Shown in pieces: positions 15,044 through 17,704 of a DNA stretch of 17,704 nt (the first letter of the stretch is position 1; every line of letters starts with the position of its first letter). Made by a program: the position numbers and the translations under genes. The stretch comes from CAYPCH01 sp964409165 (GTDB lineage: Bacteria; Bacillota; Clostridia; Acetivibrionales; Acetivibrionaceae), in the NCBI GenBank assembly GCA_964409165.1, contig CAYPCH010000084.1:1-17704 (forward strand), given 5' to 3'. Below the pieces are notes generated by a model. That model saw nothing but the letters and a program-made list of their open reading frames with translations. It had not been told where the DNA came from and made no database searches.

Positions 15044-15182
15044 TAACTCAACTTTCCCACAGTATTTATGGGCTCTTTGCCGCTAACGCAGCATTGCTCA
15101 CCGCGGTCAAAAAGCAAACTTTTTGACCTTAACTTGTGAGCAACCAGAGCCTCAAAACACTATAAGTGGGAAAGCTGAGTTG
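15044..15182. repeat. 139-nt imperfect inverted repeat (MITE or structured RNA)
   Basis: The arms pair in ordered blocks: AACTCA/TGAGTT (15045-15050 with 15176-15181), CTTTCCCAC/GTGGGAAAG (15052-15060 with 15166-15174), GGCTCT/AGAGCC (15071-15076 with 15146-15151), TTGCTCAC/GTGAGCAA (15094-15101 with 15136-15143), and a perfect GGTCAAAAAG/CTTTTTGACC tip with a CAAA loop (15105-15128). About 39 bp are paired. TTAA occurs at both outer edges. It is not followed by a T-run, so it is not a terminator. Confidence 0.7.
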
Positions 15183-15287
15183 TTAATATAAACTGTTTTT
15201 ATATTGGTTACGCATGGATAATATGATTCATATAAAACACACTAATTACATGACAAATGTTGCTTTTTCAAACTTCTCCCTCAATCC

Positions 15288-15380
15288 TTACATCTCTTCA
15301 GCAGTAATAAACGCCACTCCTATCATACTAAGAAGCATAAGAAGCGTTATGACAAACAAAATTATACTTTGCTTTTTCAT
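15288..15380 (-). CDS. Probable 30-aa single-span membrane peptide
   Basis: An ATG at 15380 follows GGGAGG with an 8-nt gap, one of the best ribosome sites in the window. The product is MKKQSIILFVITLLMLLSMI plus ten more residues (GVAFITAEEM), ending at TAA 15288. It has a positive N-terminus, one hydrophobic helix (about 5-25) and an acidic tail: the layout of a small membrane protein, or of a signal-peptide-like leader. The longer plus-strand frame over the same place has no ribosome site. I do not recognise a family. It lies alone between topB and the 139-nt inverted repeat. Toxin, regulatory peptide or membrane cofactor are all possible; none is shown. Confidence 0.55.
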   Translation of the reverse strand: MKKQSIILFVITLLMLLSMIGVAFITAEEM

Positions 15381-15458
15381 AATTAAAACCTCCCTAATGA
15401 TATAAGATAAGTATAAAAAACATATTTTACAATAATATTTTGTATTTTTATTTTCTTT

Positions 15459-15496
15459 GCTGTCCGCTACCTGCTACCTGCTGTCCGCTATCTGCT
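15459..15496. repeat. Short direct repeat (17 bp, period 21)
   Basis: GCTGTCCGCTACCTGCT (15459-15475) and GCTGTCCGCTATCTGCT (15480-15496) differ at one base, with CTGCTACCTGCT between and overlapping them. It is distinctly more GC-rich than its surroundings. Confidence 0.75.
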
Positions 15497-15661
15497 GATA
15501 TTTGAGGTTTTTAAATTTTCTTTGAATCCCAAAGTATTTGACATGTGCAAAAAATCTTTCTATGTATATATTTTATCCTTGTTTTCTATAAAAGGCAATT
15601 AATTTCATATTGCATTTAATAAAAATATTCGCATGATATATTGAATGTAATAAAGATCTTT

Positions 15662-17581
15662 TTATATCCTGATTCTGCTTCTTTTTACCTTTTGAATTGT
15701 CCTGTTAATATATGCATAGAGCTTCTCTTCAAAAATCTTGCTACTGGTTTCACTGTTTTCAATCATGGTAAGACCCTTCTCCCAGCTTGCAGTAAATGAC
15801 GGGCTCAATAGCTCTTTTGCAGTTCTTCTCACCACTTCAACAATAGACTCTCCTTTTTGTGTTGGAGTAACAACCTGAGTTTTTGAATTGATACTTATAT
15901 AACCAATATCCTTTAATTTCTTTATAATTCCTGAACGGGTAGCCGATGTACCTATTCCAGACGTCTTTATCTGTTCTCGGAGTTCCTCGTCTTCTATAAA
16001 TTTACCCGCCTTCTCCATTGTAATTACAAGTGAACCATCGGTATAACGTGAGGGCGGCTTGGTTTCCTTCTCATCAAGTTCAAAACCATTTATATCACAT
16101 AGTTCCTTCTTTACAAGAAGATGTATCGGTGTATCTGTAAGATCTTCATCACCTTTGGATTTGCTGGTATCGTACACTTCTTTCCACCCGGCTTCCTTCA
16201 AAGTCCTGGCATTGGACACGAAAATCTCGCTGTCCACCTGGGTTTCTACCTTTACGGTATTATAAACGGCTGGAGAATAGAAAACAGCTAAAAATCTCTT
16301 TACAATAAGGTTGTAAACACTTCTGGTATTCTCATCCATTTTATCGTTGTCACCGGTTATATAAGTTGGAATTATGGCGTAATGGTCTGTCACCTTACTA
16401 TCATCCACATACCGTTTTGTAGTTTTTGTAACCTTTAAGTCCCCAAGCTCTTTAATCCTAAGTACATAGTCTCTGTAATAGGAATTTTTAAAAAGCCCAT
16501 TCAGAATACCGGGAAGTTCCCCCACTATATCTGTGGAAAGCACCCTGCAATCCGTTCTCGGATAAGTAATCAACTTTTTTTCATACAGGCTTTGTGCAAT
16601 AGAAAGAGTCTTGTCAACCGGAAGCTTAAACCTTTTATTTGCTTCCGATTGAAGCTCGGCAAGATTAAAAAGAAGCGGTGGCTGTTCTTTTTTTGTTTTG
16701 ATTTCTACCTTTTTTATACTGGCCTGATGCCCTGAAAGCCTATTCATAACTTCTTGGGCTTCTTCCTTTCCTATATACTTTTCGTTATCATCCGTATCAT
16801 CTTTGGGCTTATTATTTTTGGGTTGCCATTTACCCTTGTAGTCAATTCCACTGTCGCAAGACTTGAAATCAGCAGTTATACCATAATGCTTCTTAGGCAC
16901 AAAGTTTCTGATTTCCAGCTCCCTATCGGTAACAAGCCCCAAAACGCAAGTCATCACCCTGCCTATAGCAACCACAGACGACTTGCTTTCCTTTAATGCA
17001 TTCGATATTTCTCTTCCATACAGGCAAGTATATATCCTGCTGAAATTCATTCCAAAGAGCCAGTCCTCCTTTGCCCTGCTGTAAGCGGCCTGTGACAGCA
17101 AATTATACTCATTTATATCTTTCGCCTTCCTGATACCTTCCTTGATAGCTTCGTCGGTGTGGGATGAAACCCACACCCTTTTTGCCGGTTTGTTGCTTCC
17201 GCTGTTTTCATAAACCAGCCTGTAAATGTATTCTCCTTCCCTTCCGCTGTCCGTGCATGCATAAATAAGATCCACGTCTTCACGAAGCATAAGGCTTTTA
17301 ATGGTTTCAAACTGTTTCTTCACACCTTCATCATCAATTACAATATATTTATATTCTTCTGGTATTATCGGAAGGTGTTCAACTTTCCATTCCTTATATT
17401 CCGAGTTGTAAGCATCGGGATATGCCATCGTAATAAGATGTCCGAAACACCATGTAATAATTGAGTGCTGCGATTCTGCATATCCCCTGCCCCTATCAGA
17501 CCTTGTTATCTTCATACCAAGTGCATCAGCAAAACTTGCTGAAACAGAGGGTTTTTCTGTAATGTATAATTTCTTGCCCAA
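15662..17581 (-). CDS. topB: DNA topoisomerase III (type IA)
   Basis: Type IA topoisomerase that cuts and rejoins single DNA strands, resolving catenanes and recombination or replication intermediates. The TOPRIM domain (about 3-145) has E9 (TEKPSVS) and the acidic motif CTDSGREGE (109-117), the TopB form of the site. Domain markers SRAKEDWLFGMNFSR (168-182) and IGRVMT (206-211) follow. The catalytic tyrosine is Y340 (LITYPRTDCR). At 639 aa it is shorter than B. subtilis TopB (about 727) and ends in basic sequence without the C-terminal Cys/zinc or Gly-rich tail. It starts at TTG 17581, with AGGAG 10 nt upstream; no in-frame ATG exists nearby, and MGKKLYITEKPS is the family N-terminus. TopB genes also occur on mobile elements, but nothing else here suggests one. 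Confidence 0.94.
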   Translation of the reverse strand: MGKKLYITEKPSVSASFADALGMKITRSDRGRGYAESQHSIITWCFGHLITMAYPDAYNSEYKEWKVEHLPIIPEEYKYIVIDDEGVKKQFETIKSLMLREDVDLIYACTDSGREGEYIYRLVYENSGSNKPAKRVWVSSHTDEAIKEGIRKAKDINEYNLLSQAAYSRAKEDWLFGMNFSRIYTCLYGREISNALKESKSSVVAIGRVMTCVLGLVTDRELEIRNFVPKKHYGITADFKSCDSGIDYKGKWQPKNNKPKDDTDDNEKYIGKEEAQEVMNRLSGHQASIKKVEIKTKKEQPPLLFNLAELQSEANKRFKLPVDKTLSIAQSLYEKKLITYPRTDCRVLSTDIVGELPGILNGLFKNSYYRDYVLRIKELGDLKVTKTTKRYVDDSKVTDHYAIIPTYITGDNDKMDENTRSVYNLIVKRFLAVFYSPAVYNTVKVETQVDSEIFVSNARTLKEAGWKEVYDTSKSKGDEDLTDTPIHLLVKKELCDINGFELDEKETKPPSRYTDGSLVITMEKAGKFIEDEELREQIKTSGIGTSATRSGIIKKLKDIGYISINSKTQVVTPTQKGESIVEVVRRTAKELLSPSFTASWEKGLTMIENSETSSKIFEEKLYAYINRTIQKVKRSRIRI

Positions 17582-17672
17582 AAAGCATCTTCTCCTAAGA
17601 ATATAATTAACACATAAAACCTAATACCTAATACATAAGGCTAATACGCTTTAAACAAATCTAATAATTCGC

Positions 17673-17704
17673 CTATTCTTTTAATTCTTTTAATTCTTTT
17701 AATT
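17673..17704. repeat. 9-bp tandem repeat at the window edge
   Basis: TTCTTTTAA is repeated three times and runs into the end of the window, upstream of topB. The full extent cannot be seen. Confidence 0.7.

Larger units (their letters stand above)
14950..15661. other. Long intergenic region, mostly non-coding
   Basis: This 712-bp stretch holds a 139-nt imperfect inverted repeat (15044-15182), a probable 30-aa peptide gene (15288-15380) and a short direct repeat (15459-15496). The rest is AT-rich with no gene that I can support. A partial third copy of the ATATTGAATG...ATAAAGAT element lies at 15638-15657 in the opposite orientation. Confidence 0.6.

Noticed and set aside
15214..15405. 63-codon plus-strand frame
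   Set aside because: No ribosome site, unremarkable composition, and it overlaps a better-supported 30-aa gene on the minus strand.
17230..17256. TopB TOPRIM motif reads DSGREGE rather than DxDREGE
   Set aside because: DAG/DSG-REGE is the normal form in Gram-positive TopB proteins, not a loss of active site.
17559..17593. Short ATG frame overlapping the topB start (MLFGQEII...)
   Set aside because: The ribosome site is only 3 nt from that ATG, and the frame ends after about 20 codons; the TTG start gives the conserved TopB N-terminus.
1..17704. CRISPR array, defence island, prophage or complete IS
   Set aside because: No regularly spaced repeats, transposase, integrase, nuclease or phage structural genes were seen.

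Overview
The window is AT-rich DNA from a Gram-positive anaerobe of the class Clostridia. Evidence for this is the strong AGGAGG-type ribosome sites, a T-box leader on the isoleucine/valine genes, a clostridial-type TopB, a DUF951 protein, and a SigI/RsgI sigma/anti-sigma pair of the kind expanded in cellulolytic clostridia. A Ruminiclostridium-like host is my best guess; it is an inference from gene content, not a match. The sequence is chromosomal in character. I see no CRISPR array, tRNA, rRNA, complete insertion sequence or prophage.

Left part (1-5.4 kb): an empty AT-rich stretch, then a plus-strand membrane diguanylate cyclase with a cysteine-rich GAF-like sensor. Next come nagA (minus; amino-sugar recycling) and glgB (plus; glycogen branching), divergent from a shared 260-bp promoter region.

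Middle (5.4-12.1 kb, all minus strand apart from a decayed plus-strand fragment): the sigI-rsgI operon encodes a sigma factor and its membrane anti-sigma factor. The RsgI extracellular part is asparagine- and tryptophan-rich low-complexity sequence, not a recognisable carbohydrate-binding module. A small plus-strand pseudogene lies upstream. Then comes the acetolactate pathway operon ilvB-ilvN-ilvC, followed by a conserved 86-aa unknown. A textbook T-box leader controls the operon: TTGACA/TAGAAT promoter, Stem I, the AGGGTGGTACCACG box and a terminator hairpin. The specifier is probably CUC (Leu).

Right part (12.2-17.7 kb, minus strand): guaD (guanine deaminase), a 97-aa unknown, an HtrA-type serine protease with a strong terminator, a DUF951 protein, a likely 30-aa membrane peptide, and topB. 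guaD and the 97-aa gene carry near-duplicate upstream promoter elements. htrA has an AU-rich hairpin that overlaps its ribosome site. A 139-nt imperfect inverted repeat with no coding content lies between the DUF951 gene and the small peptide gene.

Most of the window is housekeeping. The places worth a second look are the RsgI ectodomain, the 139-nt hairpin, the htrA 5' hairpin, the duplicated promoter element, the Cys-rich GGDEF sensor, the unusual cofactor loop of IlvC, and the unannotated 30-aa peptide.
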